Origin: Solidesulfovibrio magneticus RS-1
Lineage (GTDB): Bacteria; Desulfobacterota; Desulfovibrionia; Desulfovibrionales; Desulfovibrionaceae
DNA length: 64,000 nucleotides
Assembly (NCBI RefSeq): GCF_000010665.1
Contig: NC_012796.1
Span: 3,005,501 to 3,069,500 of the forward strand
Direction of reading: 5' to 3'
Below the pieces are notes generated by a model. That model did not search any database and was not told the DNA's origin. It saw only the letters and a list, made by a program, of their open reading frames with translations. This document shows positions 24,558-34,163 of the stretch, piece after piece (position 1 is the stretch's first letter; each line of letters starts with the position of its first letter). The position numbers were made by a program, and so were the translations under genes.

Positions 24558-25666
24558 TGGGCGCCTCCCTTGGCCTTGGCCGGTCCCGCGGACGGGCTGG
24601 CCGTGGTTTCAGGGGCCTTGTGTCCGGGCCTTACCGCTTCCAGGGGCAAATAGGGCACGGCCTGCCGGGCCGCCTCGTCGCTCATGATGAGCTTGTCCAG
24701 CTCGGGGTTGGCCAAAAGCGTTTCCATGCCTTCGATAAAAAGGCGCTGCCGGGTCACGGCCGGGGCCTTGTCGTATTCGGTGCGAAGGGCCGTGAAACGG
24801 TCCGCGCCGCCCTTGGCCCGGCGGATGACCTGCTCCCGATAGGCCCCGGCCTCGTTGATGATGGCCGCCGAACGGCCCCGGGCCTTGGGCAGGATGTCGT
24901 TGGAATAGGCGTCGGCCTCGTTGATGAAACGGATCTTGTCTTCCCGGGCGCTGGCCACGTCCTTGAAGGCGTCCACCACCTGCTTGGGCGGATGCACGTC
25001 CTGAAGCTGCACGGCCACCACTTCCACGCCGCAGTTGTACAGCTGAAGCATGGCCTGAAGCACGCGTTTGGTGTCGTCTTGCACCGTGACCTTGCCCGAG
25101 GTGAGCACGGTGTCGATCTTGGCGTCGCCGATGACCTCGCGCATGGCCGCCTCGGCCGCGCTTTTGACGGTTTCGTCCGGCCGGTCCACCTTGAAGAGGT
25201 AGTCCACGGGGTTGCTGATCTGATACTGGACGATAAACTGCACATCGACGATGTTTTCATCCCCGGTGAGCATGAGCGATTCCTCGGGAACGGCCCGGGA
25301 CTGCGTGGTCATGCCGTCGCGGGAGGAGGAACGGAAGCCCACCTCCACCCGGCGCACCTGGGATACTTTCGGGGTCTTTACGGTCTCGATGGGAAACGGT
25401 AAATGGTAGTGCGGCCCCGGTCCGGTGGAATAGGCGTAAGCGCCAAAGCGCTGCACCACGCCGGCCTCGTCGGGTTCCACGATGTAGATGCCGCTGGCCG
25501 CCCACAACAGCGCCAGGACGCCGATGATGATTTTGGGGCCGCCGGGCAGCCGTTTTTTCATATCCGACAATCTGTCGGCCAGGTCCTCGCCAAGCCGTCC
25601 AGGGTCCGGAATCGGAGATCCCTGGCGGCGTTTTTGCTCCGAGAGCTTGTCCCAATCCCAGTTCAT
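24554..25666 (-). CDS. hflK: HflK, modulator of FtsH protease
   Basis: 370 residues. A short cytoplasmic N-terminus starting MNWDWDKLSEQKRR, one transmembrane helix (about 43-62) and an SPFH domain (IVEPDEAGVVQRFGAY, PGPHYHLPFPIETV, coiled coil around 260-310). The C-terminus is Pro/Ala/Lys-rich. The ATG at 25664-25666 is chosen for the conserved N-terminus, though its ribosome site (CAGG) is weak. It is the first gene of the hflKC operon, divergent from the phosphomannomutase gene. Confidence 0.94.
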   Translation of the reverse strand: MNWDWDKLSEQKRRQGSPIPDPGRLGEDLADRLSDMKKRLPGGPKIIIGVLALLWAASGIYIVEPDEAGVVQRFGAYAYSTGPGPHYHLPFPIETVKTPKVSQVRRVEVGFRSSSRDGMTTQSRAVPEESLMLTGDENIVDVQFIVQYQISNPVDYLFKVDRPDETVKSAAEAAMREVIGDAKIDTVLTSGKVTVQDDTKRVLQAMLQLYNCGVEVVAVQLQDVHPPKQVVDAFKDVASAREDKIRFINEADAYSNDILPKARGRSAAIINEAGAYREQVIRRAKGGADRFTALRTEYDKAPAVTRQRLFIEGMETLLANPELDKLIMSDEAARQAVPYLPLEAVRPGHKAPETTASPSAGPAKAKGGAQ

Positions 25667-25748
25667 CCTGAACGAATAGGGGACAACACCGGGGCAGGTC
25701 AAGGGACGGCCGGACGCGAAACGTGCCTCGCCGCGCACAGGAGACCGC

Positions 25749-27113
25749 ATGAAACCAATCACGCCCGCGCCGTTTCGGGCCTATGACATCAGGGGAATCG
25801 TCGACGCCGACTTCGACGAGGAATGGGTGGAGCGCCTTGGCCGGGCGCTTGGAACGTTTTTCCTGCGCCGGGGCCACAGCCAGGCCGTGGTCGGCCACGA
25901 CTGCCGTCTGACCTCACCGGGCTACCAGGCCCAGTTGGCCGCCGGACTGGCCTCCTGCGGCGTGGATGTGGTCTGCCTGGGCATGGTCCCAAGCCCGGTC
26001 TTCTACTACGCCGTCAAGGCCCTAGGCCGCCGGGCCGGCGCGGTGGTGACGGCCAGTCACAATCCTTCGGAATTCAACGGATTCAAGGTCTGGTCCGGAG
26101 AAACCACCATCCACACCGACGACATCCGGGAAATCTACGACATCATGGCCGCCGGGGAATTCCCTTCGGGCACGGGCATCGTGTGCGAACACGACATCAA
26201 GCCGTCGTACATCGAGCACGTGGCCGAGCAGATGGTGCTGCCCCGGACCGTCTCGGTGGTGGTGGACGGCGGCAACGGAGCCGGCGGCCTCGTCTGCTGC
26301 GACGTGCTGCGCCAGGCCGGAGCCCGGGTCACGCCCCTTTACTGCGAGCCCGACGGCCGCTTTCCCAACCATCATCCCGATCCCGTCATCCACAAGAACA
26401 TCGCCGACCTGGCCGCCCGGGTCGTGGCCGAGGGCGCGGACTTCGGCGTGGGCCTTGACGGCGACGCCGACCGCATCGGCGTGGTGGACAACACCGGCCG
26501 GCTGCTCTACGGCGACCAGCTCCTGGCCATCTACGCCCGGGCCGTGCTCCAAAACCATCCCGGAGCCACGGTCATCGGCGAGGTCAAGTGCAGCCACCTG
26601 CTCTATAAAGACATCGCCGCCCACGGCGGCGATCCCCTCATGGCCGCCACCGGCCATTCGCTCATCAAATCCAAAATGCGCGAAACCGGGGCCATCCTGG
26701 CCGGCGAGATGAGCGGCCACATGTTTTTCGCCGACCGCTACTACGGTTTCGACGACGCCATCTACGCCGCCGCCCGGCTGGCCGAGATCGTGGCCGCCTC
26801 GTCCACGCCCCTGTCCGAGATGCTGGCCGACTGGCCGGCCACGGTCAACACGCCGGAAATCCGCGTCGATTGCCCCGACGCCATCAAGTTCGCGGTGGTG
26901 GACAAGGCCAAACGGCACTTTACCAATGGTTACGACGTCATCGACGTGGACGGCGTGCGCCTGACCTTCCCGGACGGTTGGGGACTGCTTCGCGCCTCCA
27001 ACACCCAGCCGGCCCTGGTGGTGCGCTTCGAAGCCGAGAACGAGACGCGCCTGGACGAAATCCGCCGTCTCATCGAGGAACCGGTGACAGCCTGGATCAA
27101 GGAGCTTTCCTAG
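25749..27113 (+). CDS. Phosphomannomutase/phosphoglucomutase
   Basis: 454 residues, alpha-D-phosphohexomutase family of the AlgC/ManB type. The catalytic phosphoserine is in TASHNPSEFNGFK (Ser at about 103), the metal loop is DGDADR (about 237-242), the sugar-binding loop is GEMSGH (about 319) and the phosphate-binding motif is RASNTQPALVVRFE. It interconverts hexose-6-phosphate and hexose-1-phosphate for exopolysaccharide or LPS precursor synthesis. ATG at 25749 is preceded by AGGAGACCGC. Confidence 0.93.
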   Translation: MKPITPAPFRAYDIRGIVDADFDEEWVERLGRALGTFFLRRGHSQAVVGHDCRLTSPGYQAQLAAGLASCGVDVVCLGMVPSPVFYYAVKALGRRAGAVVTASHNPSEFNGFKVWSGETTIHTDDIREIYDIMAAGEFPSGTGIVCEHDIKPSYIEHVAEQMVLPRTVSVVVDGGNGAGGLVCCDVLRQAGARVTPLYCEPDGRFPNHHPDPVIHKNIADLAARVVAEGADFGVGLDGDADRIGVVDNTGRLLYGDQLLAIYARAVLQNHPGATVIGEVKCSHLLYKDIAAHGGDPLMAATGHSLIKSKMRETGAILAGEMSGHMFFADRYYGFDDAIYAAARLAEIVAASSTPLSEMLADWPATVNTPEIRVDCPDAIKFAVVDKAKRHFTNGYDVIDVDGVRLTFPDGWGLLRASNTQPALVVRFEAENETRLDEIRRLIEEPVTAWIKELS

Positions 27114-27206
27114 GGTCGCGACCCGATCATGCCCGTGTCCGCCGGAAGGCCGGCCGCAACCCGGCCCGGCCGTCCGGCGACTCCCCGTCAACGCCCCGGA
27201 GGAGAC

Positions 27207-27704
27207 ATGCGACACGCCTTCCTGCCCCGCCTGCTGGCCGTTTCCATCGCCCTGTCGCCGTGGGCGATTCCGGCTTTGACCCTGGCCCAGGACTACCGGC
27301 CAAACACCGCCCTGGGCGAACTGCTGGCCCACATGCCCTACGTCAAAAGCGGGACCAATCCCGGCGGCAAAAACGTGTTGGAAAACAGCTGCATCTACAA
27401 GGACAGCTTCTCCATCAGCCCGTCCAAGGAGGTGCTGGAGCGCTGCGACGTGGCCGGAGCCGTGGCGGAATTCACGGCCAAAAACGGACCGCCCGATTTG
27501 GTGTCCGAGGCTCCCGGCGGCAAGAAACTGCTGGAATACCGCCTGCTGCACGGCGGCAACAGCTACTTCGTCAAGATCTACGTGGCCTGCGCCGGAGGCA
27601 AGACCGAAATCTTCGCCATCGCCGAGTGCAAGGAGGAAAAAAACCGGGTCAAACCCGGACCGCCCAAGGACGACCGCTCGTTTTGGAAGAAGATGCTGCC
27701 TTGA
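27207..27704 (+). CDS. Exported protein of unknown function
   Basis: 165 residues. Signal peptide of about 27 residues (MRHAFLPRLLAVSIALSPWA..., cleavage probably after LAQ), then a soluble domain with three well-separated Cys (NSCIYKD, ERCDVAG, VACAGG, AECKE), suggesting disulfides. Not recognised. ATG at 27207 follows GGAGGAGAC; an upstream in-frame ATG at 27129 would destroy the signal peptide. Confidence 0.7.
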   Translation: MRHAFLPRLLAVSIALSPWAIPALTLAQDYRPNTALGELLAHMPYVKSGTNPGGKNVLENSCIYKDSFSISPSKEVLERCDVAGAVAEFTAKNGPPDLVSEAPGGKKLLEYRLLHGGNSYFVKIYVACAGGKTEIFAIAECKEEKNRVKPGPPKDDRSFWKKMLP

Positions 27705-27766
27705 ATCTGGTTGGCCGCCAGGCCAAGGCGCGATGCCGCCGGCGGTTTTCCTGAATCAAACGCCTA

Positions 27767-27795
27767 TTGACTGCCCGTCTTTTTTATATATATCC
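27767..27795 (+). promoter_or_regulatory. Possible sigma-70 promoter
   Basis: TTGACT (27767) is followed after 16-18 bp by the A/T run TATATATCCT. It lies about 40-65 bp upstream of the start codon of the gene at 27835. The exact -10 is ambiguous. Confidence 0.4.
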
Positions 27796-27834
27796 TTGTA
27801 TAGCTAGTAACATCAAACTACAAGGAGACTGGGC

Positions 27835-28734
27835 ATGGCCGCCAAGAACGTGAAGATCAGCGCCACAGGCAAAAACCATCATGCCGTCTTGGATGATGGC
27901 CCTGCGTTCGCCATCGGGAAAGAGGTCAAATACGGGGACAACATCGGACTGCAGCACCTCGGGAACAGCACGTCGAAGCGCTATTCGCCAGAAGAGCATC
28001 GAGAAGAATATGGATTTTGGGCCGACTTCCTGGTCCCCACAGCGACCTGCGAAAGCGGCGGCTGTTATTCCTGTCTCAACACCTACGACACGGCGCTGTT
28101 CACCTTCGGTTTTTTGCAGTTTGCCGCCCATGTCCCCAACGGCGACTGCATCCTCTATTTCCGCCGTCTGCTCGCCCTGCCCCAGGCCGAATCCTACTTT
28201 CCCGACCTCATTGTAAAAGAGGGCCGCATCCATCACAGGCAGGGCGGCATAATGCTCCCCCTTGAAACCGATGACGACACGTCGGGATTCCAGCGCTACT
28301 TTAATCCGGACCCGGCCCTGCTGTCGGACGAGGAACGTCGACGAGCCGCCTTGTGCATCCATTGGTGCGAAAACGATCCGGAAGTTCGCGACCTTCAGGT
28401 CGCCGTCGGCATTGCGCTTTTCAAAAAGAACATGAAGCTTTACGCCCAAAAATACTCGCTGGATCAGGCCCCGGACTCCATCTGCGCCATCGTGGCCGAC
28501 ATTCGCCATCAGGGTCGCGCCAAAAGCGACGCCATCCTTCAGGCCCTCGACGCCAAGGGCCGCTGGGACGTCGCCCGGACCAACCTCCTGCGCCTTGGCC
28601 TGGACAAATACCCCGGCCGGCCGCAGCAGTTGGAAGCGACCCTGAGGCGTCTTGAAGACGAAGGGATTTTTGGCCGCCGCGTCTATGACTTGGCCTCGGC
28701 CGACTTCCAGCTGCTGTCCGACGACGTCCGATAG
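27835..28734 (+). CDS. Uncharacterised protein, possible lysozyme-like core
   Basis: 299 residues, no signal peptide. The segment from about 60 to 135 (CESGGCYSCLNTYDTALFTF..., then LQFAAHVPNGD, LYFRRLLALP, YFPDL) has an Asp/Glu-rich start followed by an aromatic-Gly-Phe-x-Gln run, which recalls the active-site layout of lysozyme-like and chitosanase-type glycosidases; I have not been able to test this. The remainder (ALCIHWCENDPEVRDLQVAV..., then a Lys/Arg-rich helical end) is unfamiliar. AAGGAG precedes the ATG. It could be a cytoplasmic or phage/T6SS-like effector, but that is speculation. Confidence 0.55.
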   Translation: MAAKNVKISATGKNHHAVLDDGPAFAIGKEVKYGDNIGLQHLGNSTSKRYSPEEHREEYGFWADFLVPTATCESGGCYSCLNTYDTALFTFGFLQFAAHVPNGDCILYFRRLLALPQAESYFPDLIVKEGRIHHRQGGIMLPLETDDDTSGFQRYFNPDPALLSDEERRRAALCIHWCENDPEVRDLQVAVGIALFKKNMKLYAQKYSLDQAPDSICAIVADIRHQGRAKSDAILQALDAKGRWDVARTNLLRLGLDKYPGRPQQLEATLRRLEDEGIFGRRVYDLASADFQLLSDDVR

Positions 28735-28740
28735 CGCCAT

Positions 28741-28785
28741 GCGTCCCGAGCGGGTCCGGTCCGCCCACGGACCTGCCCGGGACGC
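28741..28785. terminator. Two-part hairpin after the gene at 27835
   Basis: GCGTCCCG pairs with CGGGACGC, and inside it GGTCCG pairs with CGGACC. There is no T-run. It lies between the stop at 28734 and the export operon. Confidence 0.45.
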
Positions 28786-28856
28786 TTCCCCGCCATTTGC
28801 CCCCAGGCGCGATTGCGGCTATAAGGCGATGAAATCAGACCGCCGGACACCACCGC

Positions 28857-30125
28857 ATGCGCATATTCAAATGGCTTTTCCTGCTCGCCCTCCTTACCGC
28901 CGGGGGCTACTTCGGCTACAAACACTACACCAAAAAACCCGAGCCGCCCCGGGTCATCGCCACGGCCGAGGCTAGCCTGGGCAACGTGCGCAAGGTGTTG
29001 GAGGCTACGGGCATCATCAAGGCCCAGGTCGGCGCCATCGTCAAGATCGGCGCCCGGGCCACAGGCACCATCAAGGAAATGCACGTCAAGGTCGGCGACG
29101 AGGTCAAGCGCGACCAGCTCATCGCCGTCATCGACTCCCGGGAGCTGCGCTCCCAGCTCGACGAGGCCGAGGCCCGGCTGGCCCGGGCCAATGCCGAGCT
29201 GTCCCAGGTCGAAACCGTCTACCCCCGCCGCATCGCCGAAGCCGAAGCCGAACTGCGCCTGTCCCAGGCCAAGTACGACTACGCCGCCTCCACGCTCAAG
29301 CGCCAGGATGAGCTGTTCCGCAAGGAACTCGTGGCCCGCGACGTCCTGGACGCCGCCCGCCGCGACAATCTGGTCAGCCAAAACGAGGTGCTGGCCCGAG
29401 AGGCCTCCCTGGTGCGGGTGCGCACGGAATTCGAAAAGGAACTCATCAAGGCCCAGCGCGTCCGGGACGAGGCCCAGGCCGTCATCGACTCGGCCAACAC
29501 CAAGATTTCCTATACCCGCATCGTCAGCCCCATCGACGGCGTGGTGGCCCTGGTCACCTCCCAGGCCGGCGAGACCGTGGTGGCCGGCCTGCAAGTGGCT
29601 AATCTCATCACCGTCCTTGACCCCAGCCGCCTGGAAATGTGGATCTACGTGGACGAGACCGACGTCGGCCAGGTCAAGGCCGCCATGCCGGTAGAATTCC
29701 GGGTGGACGCCTACCCCGGCACGACCTTCAAGGGCAGCGTCAACCAGATCTATCCCCAGCCCGAGATCCGCGACAACATCGTCTACTACCAGGCCCTGGT
29801 GCGCCTGGACCCGGCCGAATCGTCCAAGCTGCGCCCGGAAATGACCACCCAGTGCCAGATCGTGGTGCAGGAGAAAAAGGGCGTGCTGGTCATTCCCAAC
29901 GCGGCGCTCAAGTGGATCGGCGACAAGCAGGTGGTCTTCGCCGTGACCGAGGGTGGCGGCGTGCGCGAGGTGCAGCCCAAGCTCGGCCTGGAGGGGCTTA
30001 ACGAAACCGAGATCGTCGAAGGCTTAGCCCCGGGCGAAAAGGTGGCTACCCAGATCGTGCTGCCGGGCCTGGCCGCGCCGACCATAAACGCCCCCAAGGC
30101 CAACCGTCCGGGCGGCGGCCGATGA
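28857..30125 (+). CDS. Periplasmic adaptor of a MacAB-like efflux system (HlyD/MacA family)
   Basis: 422 residues. N-terminal membrane anchor (about 5-22), a lipoyl-like half (GTIKEMHVKVGDEVKRDQLIAVIDS, about 72-96), a long alpha-helical hairpin (about 98-215), the second lipoyl half (ISYTRIVSPIDGVVALVTSQAGETVVAG), then beta-barrel and membrane-proximal domains. It links the inner-membrane ABC pump to an outer-membrane channel. Its stop overlaps the start of the ATPase gene as ATGA, so the three genes form one operon. Confidence 0.9.
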   Translation: MRIFKWLFLLALLTAGGYFGYKHYTKKPEPPRVIATAEASLGNVRKVLEATGIIKAQVGAIVKIGARATGTIKEMHVKVGDEVKRDQLIAVIDSRELRSQLDEAEARLARANAELSQVETVYPRRIAEAEAELRLSQAKYDYAASTLKRQDELFRKELVARDVLDAARRDNLVSQNEVLAREASLVRVRTEFEKELIKAQRVRDEAQAVIDSANTKISYTRIVSPIDGVVALVTSQAGETVVAGLQVANLITVLDPSRLEMWIYVDETDVGQVKAAMPVEFRVDAYPGTTFKGSVNQIYPQPEIRDNIVYYQALVRLDPAESSKLRPEMTTQCQIVVQEKKGVLVIPNAALKWIGDKQVVFAVTEGGGVREVQPKLGLEGLNETEIVEGLAPGEKVATQIVLPGLAAPTINAPKANRPGGGR

Positions 30126-30826
30126 CCGGCCAGGCGTCCCCCGGCGAAGGCGAGCCGCTTATCCGCCTAACCGACGTCACCCGCAGCTACGTCATGGGCG
30201 GCGTGGCCAACACGGTGCTCTCCGGGGTGACCCTGGACATCGCGGCCGGCGAATTCGCGGCCATCATGGGCCCGTCGGGCTCTGGCAAGTCCACTCTGCT
30301 CCACATCCTGGGCCTGCTCGACCGCCCCACTTCCGGCAGCTACCGGCTGCGCGGCCAAGAGACCGGCACGCTGTCCGACGACGCCCTGTCCCATCTGCGA
30401 AACCAAGCCATTGGCTTCGTCTTCCAGAGCTTTTACCTCATCCCTTACGCCACCGCCCTGGACAACGTGCTGCTCCCGGGGCTCTACAGCGACGCCCCGC
30501 GCGCGGCCCTTGTCCGGCGGGCGGGAGAACTCCTGGACAAGGTCGGGCTGTCGGCCCAGGCCCGACACAAGCCTTCCCAGCTCTCCGGCGGCCAGCAGCA
30601 GCGCGTGGCCCTGGCCAGGTCGCTTATAAACGACCCGGACCTCATCCTGGCCGACGAACCCACCGGCCAGCTCGATTCCGGCACCAGCCGCGAAATCATG
30701 GAACTCCTCGCCGCCATCAACCGCGACGCCGGCAAGACGGTCATCGTCGTCACCCACGACCCGGACACCGCCGCCTACGCCCGTCGCCAGATTCTCGTGA
30801 CCGATGGCCGTGTGGCGCGTTCTTAG
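30122..30826 (+). CDS. ABC transporter ATPase (MacB/LolD-like)
   Basis: 234 residues. Walker A GPSGSGKST (about 50-58), Q-loop FVFQSFYLIPYATALDNVLLP, signature LSGGQQQRVALARSLI and Walker B LILADEPTGQLDS, the last with the typical TGQLD of the MacB/LolD/FtsE group. It powers the permease encoded next. Its 3' end overlaps the permease start by 23 bp. Confidence 0.94.
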   Translation: MTGQASPGEGEPLIRLTDVTRSYVMGGVANTVLSGVTLDIAAGEFAAIMGPSGSGKSTLLHILGLLDRPTSGSYRLRGQETGTLSDDALSHLRNQAIGFVFQSFYLIPYATALDNVLLPGLYSDAPRAALVRRAGELLDKVGLSAQARHKPSQLSGGQQQRVALARSLINDPDLILADEPTGQLDSGTSREIMELLAAINRDAGKTVIVVTHDPDTAAYARRQILVTDGRVARS

Positions 30827-32066
30827 CCGCTATCCGCGCCTGCTATGGCGTCTGCAGGGCGTGGCCGGCCAAGCCCTGCTGGCCCACAAAGCGCGCAGCT
30901 TCTTTGTCGTTGCCGCCGTGGCCATGGGCATCGCGGCGCTCACCGTCATCGTCGCCTCGGTGGACGGCGCGCGGCGAAAGGCCCTGGAAATCGTCGATTT
31001 CTTTGGCCCGGACGCGGTGCTGGTCCTTGGCGGCGACATCGAGAACCGGCCCGTTGGCCAGCGCACAAATACCCTCACCTGGTCTGACGCCCGGGCCATC
31101 GCCCGCTCCTTGCCCGGGGCCTACGCCGTGCTGCCCATGCGCTCGGTGCGGGCCGTGACCCTGCGCTACGGCAACAAGAACCACGAGGCCCCCACCGTGG
31201 TCGGAGCCACCGAGAATTACGCCGCCACCTGGAACTGGCCCCTGTCCGAGGGCCGCGACCTGTCCGAGGACGACATCGCCCACGGGGCCAAGGTGGCGCT
31301 CATCGGCGACGCCCCGGCCAAGGCTCTTTTCGGCGACGCCTCGCCGGTCGGGCGCACGGTCATGGTGAAAAATCTGCCCGTGCAGATCGTCGGGCGACTG
31401 TCCTACCGGGGCTTTACCGGCGGCGGCTCGGACGTGTCCGTGGATGACCGCCTCATCATGCCCATCTCCACCCTGACCCAGCGTTTCAACCTGGACCGCA
31501 ACTACTTCCGGGGCCTTCGCGTGCGCTTCCACGATCCGGACCTCATCGGGGTCCACATGGAAAACCTGCGCGCCCTGCTGCGCCACGAACACAAGCTCGG
31601 CCCCACCGTCCCCGACGATTTCACCATCATGTCGGCCAGCGAGATCCTCAAGTTCCTGACAGCCTTTACCGGTGGACTGGTGGCCTTTCTCGGGGTCACG
31701 GCCGGAGTGGCCATCCTGGTCGGCGGTTTCGTGCTGGCCAACCTCATGTTTCTGGGCGTCAGCGAACGACGCGTGGAGATCGGGCTGCGCAAGGCCGTGG
31801 GGGCCACCTCCGGGGCCATCCTCATCCAGTTTTTGTCCGAGGCCGTCTACCTGACCCTGGCCGGAGCCATCCTCGGCGTGGGACTCGGGGTGGGCCTGGG
31901 CGAGTCCCTGTCACGCCTGGGAATGCTGGAACTGCGCCTGTCGCCCAAAATCTTCGTCCTGTCCCTGGCCGCCGCTCTGGCCATCGCCCTGGCCTTCGGC
32001 CTGCGCCCGGCCCGCAAGGCGGCTGACCTCGACCCCATCGAGGCCCTGCGCGGCGGCGGCGAATAG
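30804..32066 (+). CDS. MacB-like ABC permease (FtsX family)
   Basis: 420 residues. One membrane helix (about 32-55), a large periplasmic MacB_PCD-type domain (about 60-285) and three C-terminal helices with the FtsX signature (LANLMFLGVSERRVEIGLRKAVGATSGAILIQFLSEA). The last residues, AADLDPIEALRGG, match the family's standard ending. Substrate unknown: such pumps export macrolides, lipoproteins, peptides or siderophores. The IS66 element begins 69 bp after the stop and does not interrupt it. Confidence 0.92.
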   Translation: MAVWRVLSRYPRLLWRLQGVAGQALLAHKARSFFVVAAVAMGIAALTVIVASVDGARRKALEIVDFFGPDAVLVLGGDIENRPVGQRTNTLTWSDARAIARSLPGAYAVLPMRSVRAVTLRYGNKNHEAPTVVGATENYAATWNWPLSEGRDLSEDDIAHGAKVALIGDAPAKALFGDASPVGRTVMVKNLPVQIVGRLSYRGFTGGGSDVSVDDRLIMPISTLTQRFNLDRNYFRGLRVRFHDPDLIGVHMENLRALLRHEHKLGPTVPDDFTIMSASEILKFLTAFTGGLVAFLGVTAGVAILVGGFVLANLMFLGVSERRVEIGLRKAVGATSGAILIQFLSEAVYLTLAGAILGVGLGVGLGESLSRLGMLELRLSPKIFVLSLAAALAIALAFGLRPARKAADLDPIEALRGGGE

Positions 32067-32188
32067 CCGCCGCCGCGCAGCCACGCCTGCCCGCCTTTCC
32101 TGCCCAGCCGCTTGGGTGCCGCGTCCACGACAAACGTAAGCGCTCAATAAGGCGCGTCTTGTTAGGGCGAGCAGGAAGCAGGATAAGC

Positions 32189-33760
32189 TCAGGCAGGTAT
32201 GATGAGGCTTTGAGGATCGCTGTACTGGGGCAGGAGGGCCTTGCGTTGGGCGTCAGTGGTTGCCGCCGGCAAGTGCTCGAAGAGGTGGCGCAGGTAGCGG
32301 TATGGCTCCAGCCCGTTGGCCTTGGCCGTTTCGATGAGGGAGTAGATGGTGGCCGAGGCGTCGGCTCCGCGCGGATGGCCTGAGAACAGCCAGTTTTTGC
32401 GGCCCACGGCAAAGGGGCGGATGGCGTTTTCGGCCAGGTTGTTGTCCGGACGCAGTCGGCCGTCTTCCAGGTAGACGACCAACCGCTCCCACTGTTTGAT
32501 AGCATAGCCAATGGCCTTGCCGAGCAGACTCTTGGGCGGGGTGGTGGCGGCGCGTGCATCGAGCAGCGCCTTAAGCTTGTCCAGGATCGGCCTGGATTTT
32601 TCGGCTCGCAGGACCTTGATCTGCTCCGGATTGAGCTGTTGCCTTTCGGCTTGGTGCTCCACGCCGTAGAGTTTGCCGATCAGATCGAGGACGGCATGGG
32701 CCGTGCCGCCTTTGGCCTTCTTGCCAGCGGACTTCTCGACCTCGACGAACTTGCGCCGGACATGGGCCAAACAGCCGAGATGGCGCAGGCCTTCCCGTTC
32801 GCCCAGGGCCTCATAGCCGCTGTAGCCGTCGGTCTGCAGATAGCCTTTGAAATCGCCAAGAATTTCCGCAGCCACGCTGCCGGCCCGGGTCGGATGATAG
32901 CGAAACAGGACGACCGGTTTTCCCGGTGTTCCGCCCCGGGCGACCCACATAAATGATTTCGTGGTGTTGGCCCGGCCTGGTTCGGCAAGCACCTGGACCG
33001 TGGTTTCGTCCATGTTGACGATGGGGCCGGAACGAATTTCAGCGATGATCATGTCGATGAGCGGATCGCAGGACTTGGCTACGCGGATCATCCAGCCAGC
33101 CAGGGTTCCCCGGGAGATGTCCAGCCCCAGGCGAGCGAACTGATCCTCCTGGCGGTACAGGGGCAGCGCGTCGGCATACTTGGCCACGGCGACATGGGCC
33201 AAAAGGCCCTGAGTCACGATGCCCTGGGGGATGATTTGGGGTGGCATGGGCGCGGTTTTCACCGTCGGCCCATCGTCCTCCACACCTTCGCAGGTACGGC
33301 AGGCGTATTTTGGCCGGATGTGGCGGATGACCTGGATTTTGGCCGGCACGATGTCGAGCTTTTCGCTGACTTCCTCACCGATGCGGACCAGCTCAGCGCC
33401 GCAGGGGCAGGTCTTCTCCGATTCCGGCAGGTCGTGGATGATCTCCACCCGGGGCAGATCCGCAGGGATGGGGCGACGGCCGCGTTTGCGGCGGGTGCTC
33501 GCCGGGGCGCAGGCCTCCTCGAAGGTCTGCGGTTTGTGCTCCTCCGCAGTCTGCTCGGCCTCGTCGAACAGGGAGAGCTGCTGCTCCTGGCCGGTACGGG
33601 GCTTTTTCTCGGACTTCGGGCCGTAAATGATCAGGTTCAGGAGCTGAAGGCGCTGCTCAAGTTGGACGATGTGCTCTTGCTGGTCAGCCTGACTGGCAGC
33701 CATGTTGACAATGAGAGCTTTCAGTGCGGCAGGGTCGTCAGGGAGGGAATTGATGTCCAC
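32189..33760 (-). CDS. tnpC: IS66 transposase (TnpC)
   Basis: 523 residues, the size of IS66 transposases. An N-terminal coiled coil (QQEHIVQLEQRLQLL) is followed by a zinc-finger-like segment (TCPCGAEL...CRTCEG, about 118-160) and the DDE catalytic domain (NMDETTVQVLAE, LQTDGYSGYEAL, ...NLAENAIRPFAVGRKNWLFSG). The C-terminus is intact (FEHLPAATTDAQRKALLP). No frameshift, so it is potentially active. Confidence 0.95.
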   Translation of the reverse strand: MDINSLPDDPAALKALIVNMAASQADQQEHIVQLEQRLQLLNLIIYGPKSEKKPRTGQEQQLSLFDEAEQTAEEHKPQTFEEACAPASTRRKRGRRPIPADLPRVEIIHDLPESEKTCPCGAELVRIGEEVSEKLDIVPAKIQVIRHIRPKYACRTCEGVEDDGPTVKTAPMPPQIIPQGIVTQGLLAHVAVAKYADALPLYRQEDQFARLGLDISRGTLAGWMIRVAKSCDPLIDMIIAEIRSGPIVNMDETTVQVLAEPGRANTTKSFMWVARGGTPGKPVVLFRYHPTRAGSVAAEILGDFKGYLQTDGYSGYEALGEREGLRHLGCLAHVRRKFVEVEKSAGKKAKGGTAHAVLDLIGKLYGVEHQAERQQLNPEQIKVLRAEKSRPILDKLKALLDARAATTPPKSLLGKAIGYAIKQWERLVVYLEDGRLRPDNNLAENAIRPFAVGRKNWLFSGHPRGADASATIYSLIETAKANGLEPYRYLRHLFEHLPAATTDAQRKALLPQYSDPQSLIIPA

Positions 33761-33809
33761 GGCCCGAACAATCTCTCATTATTATTCAATTTAATCAAGG
33801 CAATACTGT

Positions 33810-34163
33810 CTAAAAGAGCGTCGAATACTCCAGACGGGAGTGTCCCGTCACGGCCAGGGGATCGAGACCATCAAGCAGCCAGGCCAGTTGCCGGGAGTCA
33901 ATGGCAAGCACCTCCGCCTCGCGGGTTGGCCAGCGAAACACATGCCGCTCCAGACGCTTGTGCCACAGACAAAAGCCGTTGCGATCCCAGTAGAGCAGCT
34001 TGATGATCGTCCGGCTGCGGTTGCAAAAGCCGAAAAGGTGACCGGCAAACGGATCGAGTTGCAGCTGCCGTGAAACCAGGATGGACAGCCCGTCGATGGA
34101 CTTGCGCATGTCTGTGGCTCCCAGAGCCAAATAAACCCGGACGCCGCTTACCGGCGACATCAT
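33810..34163 (-). CDS. tnpB: IS66 accessory protein TnpB
   Basis: 117 residues: VYLALGATDMRKSIDGLSILV, FAGHLFGFCNRSRTIIKLLYWDRNGFCLW and RLERHVFRWP are the diagnostic IS66 Orf2 motifs. The start is the first of two ATGs at 34161-34163, overlapping the tnpA stop (ATGA). Confidence 0.93.
   Translation of the reverse strand: MMSPVSGVRVYLALGATDMRKSIDGLSILVSRQLQLDPFAGHLFGFCNRSRTIIKLLYWDRNGFCLWHKRLERHVFRWPTREAEVLAIDSRQLAWLLDGLDPLAVTGHSRLEYSTLF

Noticed and set aside
26022-27551. 509-codon open frame antisense to the phosphomannomutase gene
   Set aside because: Composition (His, Gly, Val repeats) is that of a GC-rich antisense shadow, and the sense frame is a full enzyme.
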